From assembly GCA_012799755.1 (NCBI GenBank), contig JAAZKQ010000844.1:1-6512 (forward strand): 6,512 nucleotides of DNA, written 5' to 3'. Shown here piece after piece: positions 6,512 through 6,512 of the stretch. The stretch is from Lentisphaerota bacterium (GTDB lineage Bacteria; Verrucomicrobiota; Lentisphaeria; Oligosphaerales; Oligosphaeraceae). The notes beneath the pieces are model-generated. The model was given only the letters and a program-made list of their open reading frames with translations. It had not been told where the DNA came from and made no database searches. Position numbers and translations under genes: made by a program. Within the stretch, counting starts at the first letter, position 1. Every line of letters starts with the position of its first letter.

Positions 6512-6512
6512 G

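Noticed and set aside
1..6512. CRISPR array, tRNA or rRNA genes
   Set aside because: No regularly spaced repeats with unique spacers and no tRNA- or rRNA-like sequence were seen; the only tandem units are the short ones at 6458-6485.

Overview
The window holds most of a type I restriction-modification (R-M) operon on the + strand (about 1-5037), then a remnant of a TIR-domain gene, then a small operon on the - strand (PIN nuclease, STAS-like protein and what looks like the tail of a GHKL-type ATPase). It reads as a bacterial defence or accessory region. The host cannot be named from this sequence. GC is moderate to high, Shine-Dalgarno sites are classical (AAGGAGG, GGAGG), and 9-base CGCAGATTA-type repeats lie at the right edge. 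I associate such repeats with intergenic DNA of many environmental bacteria, which is only a weak hint.

Region 1 (1-5037): hsdR-like helicase/translocase (possibly missing its 5' end at the window edge), hsdM, an 82-residue open frame, and hsdS, all in one direction and tightly packed. hsdR and hsdM are 8 bases apart. hsdM, the small frame and hsdS are joined by two ATGA stop/start overlaps, each with a good Shine-Dalgarno site. HsdM and HsdS should form the methyltransferase and HsdR should add translocation and cleavage. The 82-residue frame looks like the two ends of a much larger DUF262/DUF1524 (GmrSD-like) gene joined in frame, a deletion scar that keeps translation running into hsdS.

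Region 2 (5051-5346): an open frame 13 bases after hsdS begins as a TIR-domain protein and loses all TIR resemblance near base 5297. What follows is a junction of about 50 bases and then the 3' end of a gene on the other strand.

Region 3 (6435 down to 5347, - strand): a 56-codon stretch resembling the C-terminus of a GHKL/HATPase protein, an intact STAS-like (DUF4325) gene and an intact PIN-domain gene, spaced like an operon. If the reading is right, the complete form elsewhere would be a three-gene module in which an ATPase/kinase-like protein and a STAS-like protein control a PIN ribonuclease, by analogy with SpoIIAB/SpoIIAA partner switching. That scheme is inference.

Region 4 (6436-6512): no gene; three CGCAGATTA-like units and a small hairpin, next to the point where the ATPase remnant is cut.

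The pattern of interest is that the R-M core looks intact while three accessory genes around it (DUF262, TIR, ATPase) appear to have been reduced to fragments.
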